A DNA stretch of 64,000 nt, from the NCBI GenBank assembly GCA_945890735.1, contig CAMDCZ010000002.1:45351-109350 (forward strand), given 5' to 3'. The stretch's first letter is position 1, and each line of letters begins with the position of its first letter. Shown piece after piece: positions 48,032 through 58,039 of the stretch. The stretch is from Bordetella parapertussis. Lineage in GTDB: Bacteria > Pseudomonadota > Gammaproteobacteria > Burkholderiales > Burkholderiaceae_C. The position numbers and the translations under genes are program-made. Under the pieces are notes generated by a model. It searched no databases, was not told where the DNA came from, and worked only from the letters and a program-made list of their open reading frames with translations.

Positions 48032-50533
48032 ATGCCTAAAACCCTATTGCAAACACTCAATGCCAACTGGAAAAGCTGGTGGAAGCAACAAAGCCCCAGC
48101 AGACAAGACAGGTTTGCACTGTTGGCGCCCATGGCTGCCGTGGCAGTGTTTTTGGTCACCATCGTCAGCAGCGTCAGTTATTTGCGCCTGGAAGAGATGG
48201 ACAGAGAACAAGAAAGCGTGCAGCGCGACTTGGAATTTGCCAATCAAAAAATGCGCTTGCACCTGCTCGAGCAGCAAGAACAAATCTTCCGAATGGCTCG
48301 CGATCTGGGCACTGAAAAGCTCACAGTGGTGGATTTTTCAAACGCCGCGGTCGATTTGGCTTCTCAATACCCAGAAGTAGCGAGCATCACCTGGATCGAT
48401 GAGTTCAAACGAGTGCGAACCAATTTCTCATCAGGCTCGGTTGAGTTGCTTCAGTTTCACCGTCAAGGCGCATGGCTAGATCACCCGCAAACAGAAGAAA
48501 CCTTTTTGTTGGCCAAGGAACTGAGACGCTCACTGTATTCATCGCCCATCACCTTTGCGTCCAAAGATGGGACCGGCCCTTCCGAGGCCCATATTCAATT
48601 GCACGTACCCATGTTCAACAACAACAACTTCAAAGGGGTTGTGTTGATTGAATACTCACTGGAGGGTTTGCTTCGCTATGCGGTTCCTTCCGAGGTCAGC
48701 GCACAACATGCGGTTGCCCTGGTGGATGCCAACAACGAGCTACTAGCCGGTCAAAGCATCAAACCCAGGACCGGTCTGTTTGATTTTTCTCCCTGGGAAT
48801 CCAGGGCATATGAATACACCGTCCCGGTCTCCACGGTTGGCAACACCTTACAACTGCGTGCTCAGGCTTACCGAACATCTCAGGTGCTGATTGGAAGCGG
48901 CTTGTTTTGGCTGGTGTTGTTGCTCAGTGGCATGACCACCTGGATGTTGATTGGCACCTGGCGACACACACGGCGCAGGCTGCAAGCACAACAAGCCTTG
49001 GTAGCGGAAACCAATTTCCGTCGCGCCATGGAAAACTCCATCTTGACCGGCATGCGCGCCATGGACATGCAAGGACGCATCACCTATGTCAATGCAGCGT
49101 TCTGCCAAATGACAGGCTGGACCGAAAAGGAACTCGTCGGGCTGAGCTCGCCATTTCCTTACTGGCCCGATGAAGACCGGCACGTCCTCAACACCAAGCT
49201 GTCAGACCAGCTCAGCGGCCGAACCACCATGAGTGGCTTTCAAATTCGTGTCAAGCGCAAAAATGGCAGTCTGTTTGATGCCCGCTTGTACGTGTCCCCA
49301 CTGATTGATGCCTACGGCGAACAAACGGGTTGGATGACCTCGATGACAGACATCACCGAACCCAACCGCATCCGAGAGCAGCTCTCCGCTTCGTACGAGC
49401 GATTCACCACCGTGCTTGAAGCACTGGATGCTTCGGTCTCAGTCACGCCGCTGGGCAGCACCGAATTGTTGTTTGCCAACAAGCTTTATCGCCAATGGTT
49501 CGGCAACCAAAGCGCAGGGCATTTGGGATTGGTCGTGCAAGCCGGTGTCTCTGAGCGCGATGCCACCGCCAGTGATGAATCGGTCGATGATCTGGCGGGC
49601 ATTCCCAGTGAGAGCCTGACCCAAGCAGGGTCTGAAAATTCGGAAATCTATTTGCCTGAACTTCAAAAGTGGCTGGAAGTTCGCTCACGCTACCTCAACT
49701 GGGTAGATGGCCGTTTGGCGCAAATGGTGATTTCCACCGACATCACGGCGCGGCGCAATGCCGAGGACCAAGCTGCCTTGCAAGCAGAGCGTGCGCAGTC
49801 TGCCAGTCGTTTGATCACCATGGGTGAAATGGCCTCCAGCGTGGCGCATGAATTAAACCAACCTTTGACCGCCATTTCCAATTACTGCAATGGCATGGTC
49901 AACCGAATCCGTGGCAAGCAAATCACCGAGGATGAATTGCTTTCGGCATTGGAGAAAACGGCTCGACAAGCTCAACGCGCAGGCCAAATCATTCAACGCA
50001 TCCGCAGCTTCGTCAAACGCAGTGAAACCAACAAGGTTCAATCATTGATTTCACCCATCGTGACTGAAGCCATTGAACTCGCCGATGTCGAGTTACGCAA
50101 ACGCCAAGTGCGATTCAGCTTGTTCATGTCGGACCGGATTTCCAGTGTTTTGGTCGACCCGATCCTGATCGAACAGGTGTTGATCAACCTCTTGAAAAAT
50201 GCGGCCGAGGCTGTTGAACAAGCCAATCGACCATTGGATCAACGGCGTGTGGAATTGCAAATCGTGCCCAAGGTGATCGAGACCCAAGCCGTGGTGGAAT
50301 TTTCCGTCACTGATTCAGGTGCTGGCATGTCACAAGAAGTCATGTCGCGTGTCTTTGAAGCGTTCTACACCACCAAGAAAGAAGGCATGGGTATTGGTTT
50401 GAATCTATGCCGCACCATCATCGAGTCGCATCAAGGGCGCATGCAGGCAGAGAACATCTACAATGGAAAAATCATCGTCGGATGTCGTTTTTCATTCTGG
50501 ATTCCCGAAAAGCCCAGCTTGATGGCTGCATGA
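48032..50533 (+). CDS. PAS-domain sensor histidine kinase, FixL/DctB-like
   Basis: An 833-residue membrane kinase. A first membrane segment (about residues 25-48), a periplasmic sensor region to about 280 and a second membrane segment (LIGSGLFWLVLLLSGMTTWM) are followed by one clear PAS domain (about 330-440, RITYVNAAFCQMTGWTEKEL), a second PAS-like region and the kinase core. His606 (SVAHELNQPLTAISNYCNGM), the N box (VLINLLKNAAEAV) and G boxes (VTDSGAGMS, KEGMGIGLNLC) are intact. The ATG at 48032 is preferred over a TTG nine bases upstream. It pairs with the downstream regulator. The signal sensed is unknown. Confidence 0.92.
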   Translation: MPKTLLQTLNANWKSWWKQQSPSRQDRFALLAPMAAVAVFLVTIVSSVSYLRLEEMDREQESVQRDLEFANQKMRLHLLEQQEQIFRMARDLGTEKLTVVDFSNAAVDLASQYPEVASITWIDEFKRVRTNFSSGSVELLQFHRQGAWLDHPQTEETFLLAKELRRSLYSSPITFASKDGTGPSEAHIQLHVPMFNNNNFKGVVLIEYSLEGLLRYAVPSEVSAQHAVALVDANNELLAGQSIKPRTGLFDFSPWESRAYEYTVPVSTVGNTLQLRAQAYRTSQVLIGSGLFWLVLLLSGMTTWMLIGTWRHTRRRLQAQQALVAETNFRRAMENSILTGMRAMDMQGRITYVNAAFCQMTGWTEKELVGLSSPFPYWPDEDRHVLNTKLSDQLSGRTTMSGFQIRVKRKNGSLFDARLYVSPLIDAYGEQTGWMTSMTDITEPNRIREQLSASYERFTTVLEALDASVSVTPLGSTELLFANKLYRQWFGNQSAGHLGLVVQAGVSERDATASDESVDDLAGIPSESLTQAGSENSEIYLPELQKWLEVRSRYLNWVDGRLAQMVISTDITARRNAEDQAALQAERAQSASRLITMGEMASSVAHELNQPLTAISNYCNGMVNRIRGKQITEDELLSALEKTARQAQRAGQIIQRIRSFVKRSETNKVQSLISPIVTEAIELADVELRKRQVRFSLFMSDRISSVLVDPILIEQVLINLLKNAAEAVEQANRPLDQRRVELQIVPKVIETQAVVEFSVTDSGAGMSQEVMSRVFEAFYTTKKEGMGIGLNLCRTIIESHQGRMQAENIYNGKIIVGCRFSFWIPEKPSLMAA

Positions 50534-50568
50534 CATCTGACACCTCAATTCGCACGCTGGAGTAACCC

Positions 50569-51198
50569 ATGAGTTTGATCCCGAAAAAAGGCAATGTCTA
50601 TGTCGTGGATGACGATGAAGCCGTTCGCGACTCGCTGCAGTGGTTGCTCGAAGGCAAAGACTACCGCGTTCGTTGTTTTGATTCGGCGGAAAACTTTCTC
50701 AGCCGCTATGACCCGCGAGAGGTTGCGTGTTTGATTGTTGACATACGCATGCCCGGGATCACTGGTTTGGAATTGCAAGACCGTTTGCTTGAACGCAAGT
50801 CTCCGCTGCCCATTGTTTTCATCACCGGTCATGGGGATGTACCCATGGCGGTCAACACCATGAAAAAAGGGGCGATGGACTTCATTCCCAAACCTTTCAA
50901 GGAAGAGGAATTGCTCAGTGTGGTTGAACGCATGCTCGAGCAAGCGCGTGAAGCATTTGCTGACCACCAACATGCTGCCAACCGCGATGCCTTGATGGGC
51001 AAACTCACTGCACGCGAGGCCCAGGTGCTCGAACGCATCGTGGCGGGCCGACTGAACAAGCAAATTGCGGATGATTTGGGCATCAGCATCAAGACTGTTG
51101 AAGCTCACCGAGCCAATATCATGGAAAAACTCAATGCCAACACCGTGGCCGATCTTCTGAAAATCGCCTTGGGTCCCTCCACCAGCAAAACCCCCTGA
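50569..51198 (+). CDS. FixJ-type response regulator
   Basis: A 209-residue regulator with a receiver domain (acidic pocket DDDEAV, phospho-acceptor Asp58 in LIVDIRMPG, Thr in FITGHGD, Lys in IPKPF) and a LuxR-type helix-turn-helix (LTAREAQVLERIVAGRLNKQ, ISIKTVEAHRANIMEKLNAN). The 35-base spacing from the kinase gene and the shared direction mark them as a pair. Divergence from aceE suggests control of the pyruvate dehydrogenase operon or of related carbon flux, but that is inference. Confidence 0.94.
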   Translation: MSLIPKKGNVYVVDDDEAVRDSLQWLLEGKDYRVRCFDSAENFLSRYDPREVACLIVDIRMPGITGLELQDRLLERKSPLPIVFITGHGDVPMAVNTMKKGAMDFIPKPFKEEELLSVVERMLEQAREAFADHQHAANRDALMGKLTAREAQVLERIVAGRLNKQIADDLGISIKTVEAHRANIMEKLNANTVADLLKIALGPSTSKTP

Positions 51199-51204
51199 AC
51201 GACC

Positions 51205-52059
51205 ATGTCAGCTCAACTCATTGACGGTAATGCACTGTCCCAACACATGCGAGCCCAAGTGGCTGAACGCGTTCAACACCTTCAAACCCGTGGTGTCAAA
51301 CCGGGTCTGGCAGTGATCTTGGTTGGCGACAATCCCGCCAGCCAAGTCTATGTTCGCAACAAAGTCAAAGCCTGTGAACAAGCCGGCATTCACTCGGTGC
51401 TGGAAAAGTACCCGAGCCAAATGTCACAAGCCGAACTGCTTGAAAGGGTTGAGGCCCTCAACCAAGACAAAAACATCCACGGCATCTTGGTTCAACTTCC
51501 CTTGCCCGCGCACATCGATGCACAAAAAGTCATTGAGGCCATTGCCCCAGACAAGGATGTTGACGGCTTCCATGTGGCCAGTGCTGGCGCGTTGATGACT
51601 GGCTTGCCCGGTTACTGGCCTTGCACGCCACACGGTTGCATGAAGATGCTCGAGCACATTGGCTACGCATTGCGTGGCAAACATGCGGTGGTGATTGGTC
51701 GCAGCAACATCGTGGGCAAACCCATGGCCATGATGCTGTTGGCACAAAACGCCACCGTCACCATTTGTCACAGTGCCACCCCCGATTTAAAAAACCATAC
51801 CTTGCAAGCAGATGTGATCGTGGCTGCCGTTGGTAAACGCAACCTGCTCACCGCCGACATGGTCAAACCAGGCGCCATCGTGCTCGATGTCGGCATGAAC
51901 CGAGATGACGATGGCAAGTTATGTGGCGATGTGGATTTTGAAGCTGTCAGGCAGGTTGCCGGCTTCATCACCCCGGTTCCGGGTGGTGTGGGCCCCATGA
52001 CCATCACCATGTTGCTGGTCAACACCTTGGCTTCTGCCGAACTCACACTGGCCACCTGA
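51205..52059 (+). CDS. folD: Methylenetetrahydrofolate dehydrogenase/cyclohydrolase FolD
   Basis: Interconverts methylene- and formyl-tetrahydrofolate with NADP. The 284 residues show the family blocks [20 protein letters not shown] (with the catalytic Tyr/Lys), [17 protein letters not shown], the dinucleotide site ([17 protein letters not shown]) and [16 protein letters not shown]. It begins 6 bases after the response-regulator stop and ends one base before the peptidase gene. Confidence 0.98.
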   Translation: MSAQLIDGNALSQHMRAQVAERVQHLQTRGVKPGLAVILVGDNPASQVYVRNKVKACEQAGIHSVLEKYPSQMSQAELLERVEALNQDKNIHGILVQLPLPAHIDAQKVIEAIAPDKDVDGFHVASAGALMTGLPGYWPCTPHGCMKMLEHIGYALRGKHAVVIGRSNIVGKPMAMMLLAQNATVTICHSATPDLKNHTLQADVIVAAVGKRNLLTADMVKPGAIVLDVGMNRDDDGKLCGDVDFEAVRQVAGFITPVPGGVGPMTITMLLVNTLASAELTLAT

Positions 52060-52060
52060 A

Positions 52061-54085
52061 ATGACCAACCCATTGCTCGATTGGTCAGGCCTGCCTTTGT
52101 TTGACAAGGTCACACCCGAAGCAGTCCAGCCCGCCATCGCGGAGTTGCTGATTCAGGCAAACCATGCAATGGCGACGGTGACGGAGCCGGATTTTCCCGC
52201 TGAATGGTTGGCGATCTCCAAGGTTCTGGATACCGCCACCGAACGATTGAGTCGTGCGTGGGGCATGGTGAGCCATTTGCAATCTGTCATGGACACGCCC
52301 GAATTGCGCGCCGCCTACAACGCTGAACTGCCGGGCATCACTGAGTTTTGGACCCGGCTGGGCGCCAATGAAGCGCTGTACGCCAAATACAAAGCGATCG
52401 ATGTTCGGTCATTGGATACAGCGCAAACACATGCACACCGCTTGGCCATGCGCAACTTTGTGCTTTCAGGTGCGGAGTTGGCAGGCGAAGACAAAGTCCG
52501 TTTTGCAGCCATCCAAGAGAAACAGGCCGAGCTCAGCCAGTCCTTCAGTGAACATGTTTTGGATGCGACCGATGCTTGGTCTTACCTGGCCAGCGAGGCT
52601 GAGATGGCTGGGGTACCTGCTGATGTTTGCCAAGCGGCTGCAGATGCAGCCAAGGCCGAAGGCTTGCAAGGCTACAAGCTCAGCTTGAAAATGCCGTGCT
52701 ATCTGCCTGTCATGCAATACGCCCAGGACAGCAGCTTGCGAGAAAAACTCTACCGCGCCTATTCAACCCGTGCATCGGACCAATCCGAGCACCCGGCCTT
52801 TGACAACACCTCGCTGCTTCAAGAGACATTGGCCTTGCGACATGAAGAAGCGCGCTTGCTCGGCTATGCCAACCACGCCGAAGTTTCTTTGGCCAGCAAA
52901 ATGGCCGAATCACCTGACCAAGTGATCCGGTTTTTGCTCGACTTGGCAAAACGGGCCAGGCCGTTTGCTGAAAAAGACCTTCAAGAAATGCGTGGCTTCG
53001 CCAGGGATGAATTGCGCCTGTCCAACCCCCAGGCCTGGGACTGGACCTTCATCGGCGAGAAGCTCAAGGAGGCCCGCTACGCCTTCAGCGAGCAAGAAAT
53101 CAAACCTTATTTCACTGCGCCCAAGGTCTTGAGCGGCTTGTTCAAGATCGTCGAAACCTTGTTTGAAGTGCAAATCCATCCAGAGTCCGCGCCGGTCTGG
53201 CACCCCAGTGTGCAGTTTTTCCGCATTGAGCGTCAAGGCAATCTGGTAGGTCAGTTCTATCTTGACCCCGGCGCTCGGCAAGGCAAACGGGGTGGCGCAT
53301 GGATGGACGATGTGCGCGCGCGCTGGCTGCGTCCGGATACCCAGCGCCTGCAAACACCCATCGCGCATCTGGTTTGCAATTTCGCGGAGGGTGTGCATGG
53401 TCAACCACCTTTGCTCACCCATGACGATGTGATCACCTTGTTCCATGAGTGCGGCCACGGTTTGCACCACATGCTCACCCAGGTCAATGAACGTGATGTC
53501 TCTGGCATCAGCGGCGTTGAGTGGGATGCGGTCGAGTTGCCCAGTCAGTTCATGGAAAATTTTTGCTGGGAATGGTCTGTGTTGCGACACATGACAGCCC
53601 ATGTCGACACAGGCGAGCCTTTGCCGCGGGCCTTGTTTGACAAGATGCTGGCGGCCAAAAATTTTCAAAGCGGTCTTCAGACCTTGCGCCAAATCGAATA
53701 CGCATTGCTGGACATGCGTATGCACACCGAACCGGATCGCAGCGACGATGTGTTGGGTGTTTTGCAAGAAGTCCGTGATCAAGTAGCCGTGATGCAACCG
53801 CCGGCTTTCAACCGCATGCCGCATTCATTCAGCCATGTTTTTGCAGGTGGTTATGCAGCGGGTTACTACAGCTACAAATGGGCTGAAGTGCTGAGTGCAG
53901 ATGCTTATGCGGCGTTTGAAGAAACCGTGCAAGCAGATGGCAGCCACAGTGTGGAGACTGGCCGGCGCTACCGTGAGGCCATCCTAGAAGCAGGTGGCAG
54001 CCGACCAGCCATGGCATCTTTCAAAGCCTTTCGGGGCCGCGAACCGCAGTTGGATGCCTTGCTCAGGCACCAAGGCATGGCTTGA
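52061..54085 (+). CDS. prlC: M3-family oligopeptidase A
   Basis: A cytosolic zinc metallopeptidase that degrades short peptides, including cleaved signal peptides in E. coli. The 674 residues have the HExxH motif as HECGH at 462-466 (FHECGHGLHHMLTQVNERDV) with the downstream glutamate region (VEWDAVELPSQFMENF). The N-terminal helical half (PLFDKVTPEAVQPAIAELL) is typical of M3A. It follows folD with a one-base gap, so they are probably co-transcribed. Confidence 0.95.
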   Translation: MTNPLLDWSGLPLFDKVTPEAVQPAIAELLIQANHAMATVTEPDFPAEWLAISKVLDTATERLSRAWGMVSHLQSVMDTPELRAAYNAELPGITEFWTRLGANEALYAKYKAIDVRSLDTAQTHAHRLAMRNFVLSGAELAGEDKVRFAAIQEKQAELSQSFSEHVLDATDAWSYLASEAEMAGVPADVCQAAADAAKAEGLQGYKLSLKMPCYLPVMQYAQDSSLREKLYRAYSTRASDQSEHPAFDNTSLLQETLALRHEEARLLGYANHAEVSLASKMAESPDQVIRFLLDLAKRARPFAEKDLQEMRGFARDELRLSNPQAWDWTFIGEKLKEARYAFSEQEIKPYFTAPKVLSGLFKIVETLFEVQIHPESAPVWHPSVQFFRIERQGNLVGQFYLDPGARQGKRGGAWMDDVRARWLRPDTQRLQTPIAHLVCNFAEGVHGQPPLLTHDDVITLFHECGHGLHHMLTQVNERDVSGISGVEWDAVELPSQFMENFCWEWSVLRHMTAHVDTGEPLPRALFDKMLAAKNFQSGLQTLRQIEYALLDMRMHTEPDRSDDVLGVLQEVRDQVAVMQPPAFNRMPHSFSHVFAGGYAAGYYSYKWAEVLSADAYAAFEETVQADGSHSVETGRRYREAILEAGGSRPAMASFKAFRGREPQLDALLRHQGMA

Positions 54086-54094
54086 AGGCCAAAC

Positions 54095-54778
54095 TCAGTA
54101 GCGAATCGTTTCTACCCCTGATTCGCTGCCCAACAAGCACACATGCGCCCTTTGGTGGGCAAACACGCCGACGGTGACCACTCCCGGCCATTGGCTGACC
54201 ATGTCCTCAAATGCCAGGGGTTGTTGGATCTGCAAGCCTTTGATGTCCAGCAGGTGTTGCCCGTTGTCGGTGACCAAGGCTTGACCGTCTTTCATGCGCA
54301 AACTGGCCGAGCCCCCCATTGCCATGAAGCGACGCATGATTTCAGGCGCTGCCATGGGAATGACTTCGACAGGCAGGGGAAACTGGCCCAACACCGCTAC
54401 CTTTTTGGAGGCATCCGCAATACACACAAATTGGTCTGCTTGTGCTGCCACGATTTTTTCACGCGTCAAGGCGGCACCGCCGCCTTTGACCATGAAACCC
54501 TGCCCATCGATTTCATCGGCCCCATCAATGTAAACCGCCAGCCGTTCAATTTGCTGCAAATCGATCACCTGGATGCCCAATGCACGCATCCGCTGGGTCG
54601 ACGCCTCAGAGCTTGAAACAGCGCCTTTGATGGGTGTTGTGCACTTGGCCAAGGCATCGATGAATTTGTTGACGGTGGAACCTGTGCCAACACCCACCCA
54701 TTCGTTGGGCACCAGGTAGTCCAAAGCGGCTAGGCCTACTTTGGCTTTCAGTTCATCTTGGGTCAGGGCTTGGCTCAT
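54095..54778 (-). CDS. rpiA: Ribose-5-phosphate isomerase A
   Basis: Interconverts ribose-5-phosphate and ribulose-5-phosphate in the pentose phosphate pathway. The 227 residues show [49 protein letters not shown] (catalytic Asp and Lys) and the C-terminal [19 protein letters not shown]. The ATG at 54778 begins the family sequence; an earlier frame start would overlap the pyrD promoter. It is convergent with prlC (9-base gap) and divergent from pyrD. Confidence 0.97.
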   Translation of the reverse strand: MSQALTQDELKAKVGLAALDYLVPNEWVGVGTGSTVNKFIDALAKCTTPIKGAVSSSEASTQRMRALGIQVIDLQQIERLAVYIDGADEIDGQGFMVKGGGAALTREKIVAAQADQFVCIADASKKVAVLGQFPLPVEVIPMAAPEIMRRFMAMGGSASLRMKDGQALVTDNGQHLLDIKGLQIQQPLAFEDMVSQWPGVVTVGVFAHQRAHVCLLGSESGVETIRY

Positions 54779-54816
54779 CGGTGACAATTCCAGGGTTGAT
54801 TCCATACGGATTATCC

Positions 54817-55908
54817 ATGCCACTGCTCCCCTACCCCTTGATCCGACCCCTGTTGTTTGCGCAGGACGCTGAGCAGGTGCACGAGATCACCTTGAACCTG
54901 CTGGAGAAAACACAGCACAGTTGGCTGCGCTTTGCCTACCAACAAGCTCGGGTATCAGACCCTGTTGAACTGGCAGGATTGACGTTTCCCAACCGTGTAG
55001 GTTTAGCCGCTGGTTTGGACAAAAATGCCCGCTGCATCGATGCTTGGTCAGCCATGGGTTTTGGGTTTGTGGAAGTGGGCACCGTGACGCCGCTTGGACA
55101 ACCGGGCAACCCCAAGCCGCGGATGTTTCGCTTGCCAGCAGCACAGGCCCTCATCAACCGATTGGGCTTCAACAACGACGGCTTGGCTGCTTTCACTGAC
55201 AACGTGGCAAAAGCAGTCTTTCGGCGGGAATCAGGCAACCCCATGCTGCTGGGATTGAATATTGGCAAAAATGCGAGCACACCGATGGAACGAGCCACAC
55301 AGGATTACCTGGTGTGTTTGGACGCGGTCTACCCGCATGCGGACTATGTCACGGTGAACATCAGCAGCCCCAACACACAAAATCTGCGCAGCCTGCAGAC
55401 GGACGAAGCATTTGCCCAATTGTTGTTTCACTTGAACGAAAGAAGACAACAGCTGGCCTTGCAACACCGCAAGCATGTGCCTTTGTTCATCAAAATTGCC
55501 CCTGACCTCGATGACGATCAACTCAACCAGTTGTGTTCCACGCTTCGATCGCATTGCATGCAGGGTGATGCCGTCAAAGATAAGGCCTGGGGTGTGATCG
55601 CGACCAACACCACATTGAGTCGAACTGCTGTTCAAGGTCTGCCAGATGGCAGCCAAGCCGGTGGCTTGTCAGGTGCGCCCGTCAAAGAAGCAAGTAACCG
55701 GGTGATCAACGCATTGCGCACGCAATTGGGAAAGTCCTTTCCCATCATCGGTGTTGGCGGAATTCTTTGTGGGCAGGACGCGGTGGACAAGGCAAATGCA
55801 GGCGCAGATCTGGTCCAAATCTACACGGGCCTGATCTACCAGGGCCCATCTTTGATTTCACAAGCCGCGTGGGCATTGAAAAAGCTTGATGCCCCTCGAA
55901 CCCACTGA
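54817..55908 (+). CDS. pyrD: Dihydroorotate dehydrogenase (quinone), class 2
   Basis: The membrane-associated FMN enzyme of pyrimidine synthesis that passes electrons to quinone. The 363 residues have the N-terminal helices of class 2 ([20 protein letters not shown]), [20 protein letters not shown], the catalytic serine region ([18 protein letters not shown]) and the FMN-phosphate site ([20 protein letters not shown]). The start [13 protein letters not shown] at 54817 is the family start. Confidence 0.97.
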   Translation: MPLLPYPLIRPLLFAQDAEQVHEITLNLLEKTQHSWLRFAYQQARVSDPVELAGLTFPNRVGLAAGLDKNARCIDAWSAMGFGFVEVGTVTPLGQPGNPKPRMFRLPAAQALINRLGFNNDGLAAFTDNVAKAVFRRESGNPMLLGLNIGKNASTPMERATQDYLVCLDAVYPHADYVTVNISSPNTQNLRSLQTDEAFAQLLFHLNERRQQLALQHRKHVPLFIKIAPDLDDDQLNQLCSTLRSHCMQGDAVKDKAWGVIATNTTLSRTAVQGLPDGSQAGGLSGAPVKEASNRVINALRTQLGKSFPIIGVGGILCGQDAVDKANAGADLVQIYTGLIYQGPSLISQAAWALKKLDAPRTH

Positions 55909-55930
55909 TACCTGTGCGGTCATGGCTGGC

Positions 55931-56554
55931 TCATTGGCTGTGGTTCCAGTGCAACCAGTAGTTTTCTGTGTAGCTGTTGGCCAACTCCTCTGATCGCAGC
56001 ACCAATAAATTTTCAGCATTGCGTGTTTGTGCAGAGTTCGTGAAATTGAAACTGCCGGTGATAACCACTTGTCCGTCCACCACCATGACTTTGTTGTGGG
56101 CAATGGCGTGTTTGCCATCAGAACGAATCGGCACTTGGTTGGTCTGCAAGATGTCCACCACGTGCCGGTTCGTGGTCCGGCTTCTGTGGTCGAGCAAGAC
56201 CCGTACCTTCACACCACGCTGATGTGCACTGACCAGCGCTTGCGCAATGCCTTGGTGGGTAAATCCATAGGCTTGAACCAAAACCGTCTCCTGGGCGCCG
56301 GCAATCACCTCCATGACAGCCCCGGCCACATCCGATGGCGGTGTGAAATACAGACCGATCACCTCGGCTCGTGACAACACATCGGGTGGAATGACCGGTG
56401 CTTGGCCATGGGCAGGGCTCAGCAGCTGCCAAAACGAAAGACATGACCACACCAAAGTCCTCAAGCCATGCAAGGCTTGCGCGCTGGGCCATAGACAGGC
56501 CTTGGGTATCAGGCGATGAACTGGGGGCGACTTAAACTCAGTCGAATTGAACAT
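55931..56554 (-). CDS. Exported phospholipase D-like protein (single HKD)
   Basis: A PLD-superfamily protein of about 207 residues with one HxKxxxxD motif (AIAHNKVMVVDGQVVITGSFN), like the endonuclease Nuc, which works as a dimer. A long, late signal-type segment (TLVWSCLSFWQLLSPAHGQA, about residues 35-54) suggests export or membrane anchoring. Start choice is uncertain: ATG codons at 56554 and 56566 both fit, and the latter overlaps the divergent exonuclease gene. Lipase or nuclease activity cannot be told from sequence. Confidence 0.82.
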   Translation of the reverse strand: MFNSTEFKSPPVHRLIPKACLWPSAQALHGLRTLVWSCLSFWQLLSPAHGQAPVIPPDVLSRAEVIGLYFTPPSDVAGAVMEVIAGAQETVLVQAYGFTHQGIAQALVSAHQRGVKVRVLLDHRSRTTNRHVVDILQTNQVPIRSDGKHAIAHNKVMVVDGQVVITGSFNFTNSAQTRNAENLLVLRSEELANSYTENYWLHWNHSQ

Positions 56555-56564
56555 ATACACAGGC

Positions 56565-57509
56565 ATGGCCAAGCATTTTATGAATACCCTCGAATCTGAC
56601 GTTGCAAGCGCCGAAAAACTCGCCCAAGCCCTCGAACAACACCCAGACTACAAAGTGCTCAGACGCCTGGTGCCGCAGCGTGAGATCTGGCCCGTGCTTG
56701 CTGGTCAAGTCTTGCAACGTGGCATCGTGCTCGACACAGAAACAACTGGTTTGAACGTTGAAAGCGATGCCGTGATTGAATTGGGCATGTTGGTTTTCGA
56801 ATTCGACCCAGTCACTGGCAGGGTTCACCGGGTGGTTGATGTCTTTGATGAACTCGAGGATCCCGGTCGGCCCATTCCCCCCGAGAGCATGGCTGTTCAC
56901 CACATCTCAGATGAGATGGTCAAGGGCAAACGCATTCAAGACGCCGTGGTCGAGGCTTTGGTGGCTTCTGCCACGGTGGTCATCGCCCACAATGCGCCGT
57001 TTGACCGCCCGTTTGTGGAGAAACGCTGGCCCGTTTTTGCCGACAAGCATTGGGCCTGCAGCATACGAGACGTTGACTGGAAAAGCGAGGGTGTGAGCTC
57101 TGCCAAGTTGGAGTACTTGTTGCAACTGCAGGGCGTTTTTTACGAGGCACACCGGGCGGAAACAGACTGCTGGGCATTATTGAAATTGCTGTCCTTGGTG
57201 CTGCCACACAGCCAGCAAACAGTGATGCTCACTTTGTTGGAATCCCTGAACCAAGCCCAAGTTCGCTTGTACGCCACCGGGGCGCCCTTTGATTCGAAAG
57301 ACCATTTGAAGTCAAGAGGTTACCGCTGGGCGCCTGAAATCAAATGCTGGCATCGACAACTGACTTCAGACAAAGCGCTGCAAGAAGAAATAGAGTGGCT
57401 CAAGCGCAAGGTTTACCAAGGCAAAAGGGCCAGCGTTGAGATAGAAACACTGGGTGGAACCATCCGACATTCACAACGACAAGGTCAAAAAACAGTTTTG
57501 CCGCTGTGA
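56565..57509 (+). CDS. DEDDh 3'-5' exonuclease with extra C-terminal domain
   Basis: A 314-residue protein related to DNA polymerase III epsilon. The DEDDh residues are visible: Asp57 and Glu59 (GIVLDTETTGLN), the second aspartate (AHNAPFDRPFVEKRW), and the His-Asp pair (EAHRAETDCWALL). The exonuclease domain spans about residues 45-215. A C-terminal domain of about 90 residues (RLYATGAPFDSKDHLKSRGY, APEIKCWHRQL) follows, of unknown role. Starts at 56565 and 56580 are both possible. It is divergent from the PLD gene by only about 10 bases. Confidence 0.88.
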   Translation: MAKHFMNTLESDVASAEKLAQALEQHPDYKVLRRLVPQREIWPVLAGQVLQRGIVLDTETTGLNVESDAVIELGMLVFEFDPVTGRVHRVVDVFDELEDPGRPIPPESMAVHHISDEMVKGKRIQDAVVEALVASATVVIAHNAPFDRPFVEKRWPVFADKHWACSIRDVDWKSEGVSSAKLEYLLQLQGVFYEAHRAETDCWALLKLLSLVLPHSQQTVMLTLLESLNQAQVRLYATGAPFDSKDHLKSRGYRWAPEIKCWHRQLTSDKALQEEIEWLKRKVYQGKRASVEIETLGGTIRHSQRQGQKTVLPL

Positions 57510-57516
57510 GTGGGAA

Positions 57517-57909
57517 TCAGTAAGACACCATTTGCCAAGGCACTGTGCAAACAGGCACATTTGGATAGTACTGCTGACTGGTTTGGCAAAAATACGCAAC
57601 CCTGGCTGGTTCACTCACGACTGGCGGAGAAACAATGACCGTGGTGGTGGGTGGTGTGTATGTGCCAGCCCAATAAAGCGTGCTGCCAATCACTGCAGCC
57701 GACACCCATGGGGCCCAACCTGGTCCGTGGCGACGGTGATTGGGATGTGCACGGCCTCCAAAATGGCCACGGTACCCTTGGTTGGCATGGGCTTGGGGTG
57801 CTGTTCGAACAACATCCATGCGCTGCTGATGCCAGCGACCGGGATCGGCCATGACAGGTGTCTGGCCAAAAAACAGGCAAATCAACAGGGCCGTAAATGA
57901 TTTTTTCAT
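57517..57909 (-). CDS. Small exported protein of unknown function, His/Arg-rich
   Basis: A 130-residue protein I cannot name. A signal peptide (MKKSFTALLICLFFGQTPVM, then ADP) is followed by a His/Arg/Gly-rich stretch (GGRAHPNHRRHGPGWAPW), a hydrophobic segment (VSAAVIGSTLYWAGTY), and a C-terminal portion with two cysteines (YFCQTSQQYYPNVPVCTVPW). The ending YFC...YYPxVxxC resembles a group of small periplasmic or outer-membrane proteins common in proteobacteria, of unknown role. A GAGGAATCCTTG sequence upstream fits a ribosome binding site. It is convergent with the exonuclease gene. Confidence 0.75.
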   Translation of the reverse strand: MKKSFTALLICLFFGQTPVMADPGRWHQQRMDVVRTAPQAHANQGYRGHFGGRAHPNHRRHGPGWAPWVSAAVIGSTLYWAGTYTPPTTTVIVSPPVVSEPARVAYFCQTSQQYYPNVPVCTVPWQMVSY

Positions 57910-58039
57910 AGAGGAATCCTTGAGTGATAGGGAGAATGAAGTTGCCGCTCTTTTCTTAACGCGACACACATCGAATTGGATGACTGGGCGTGGATTCACC
58001 AGCGCATGCCTCTGCACCAACTTGGCTTAATATAGGGCA

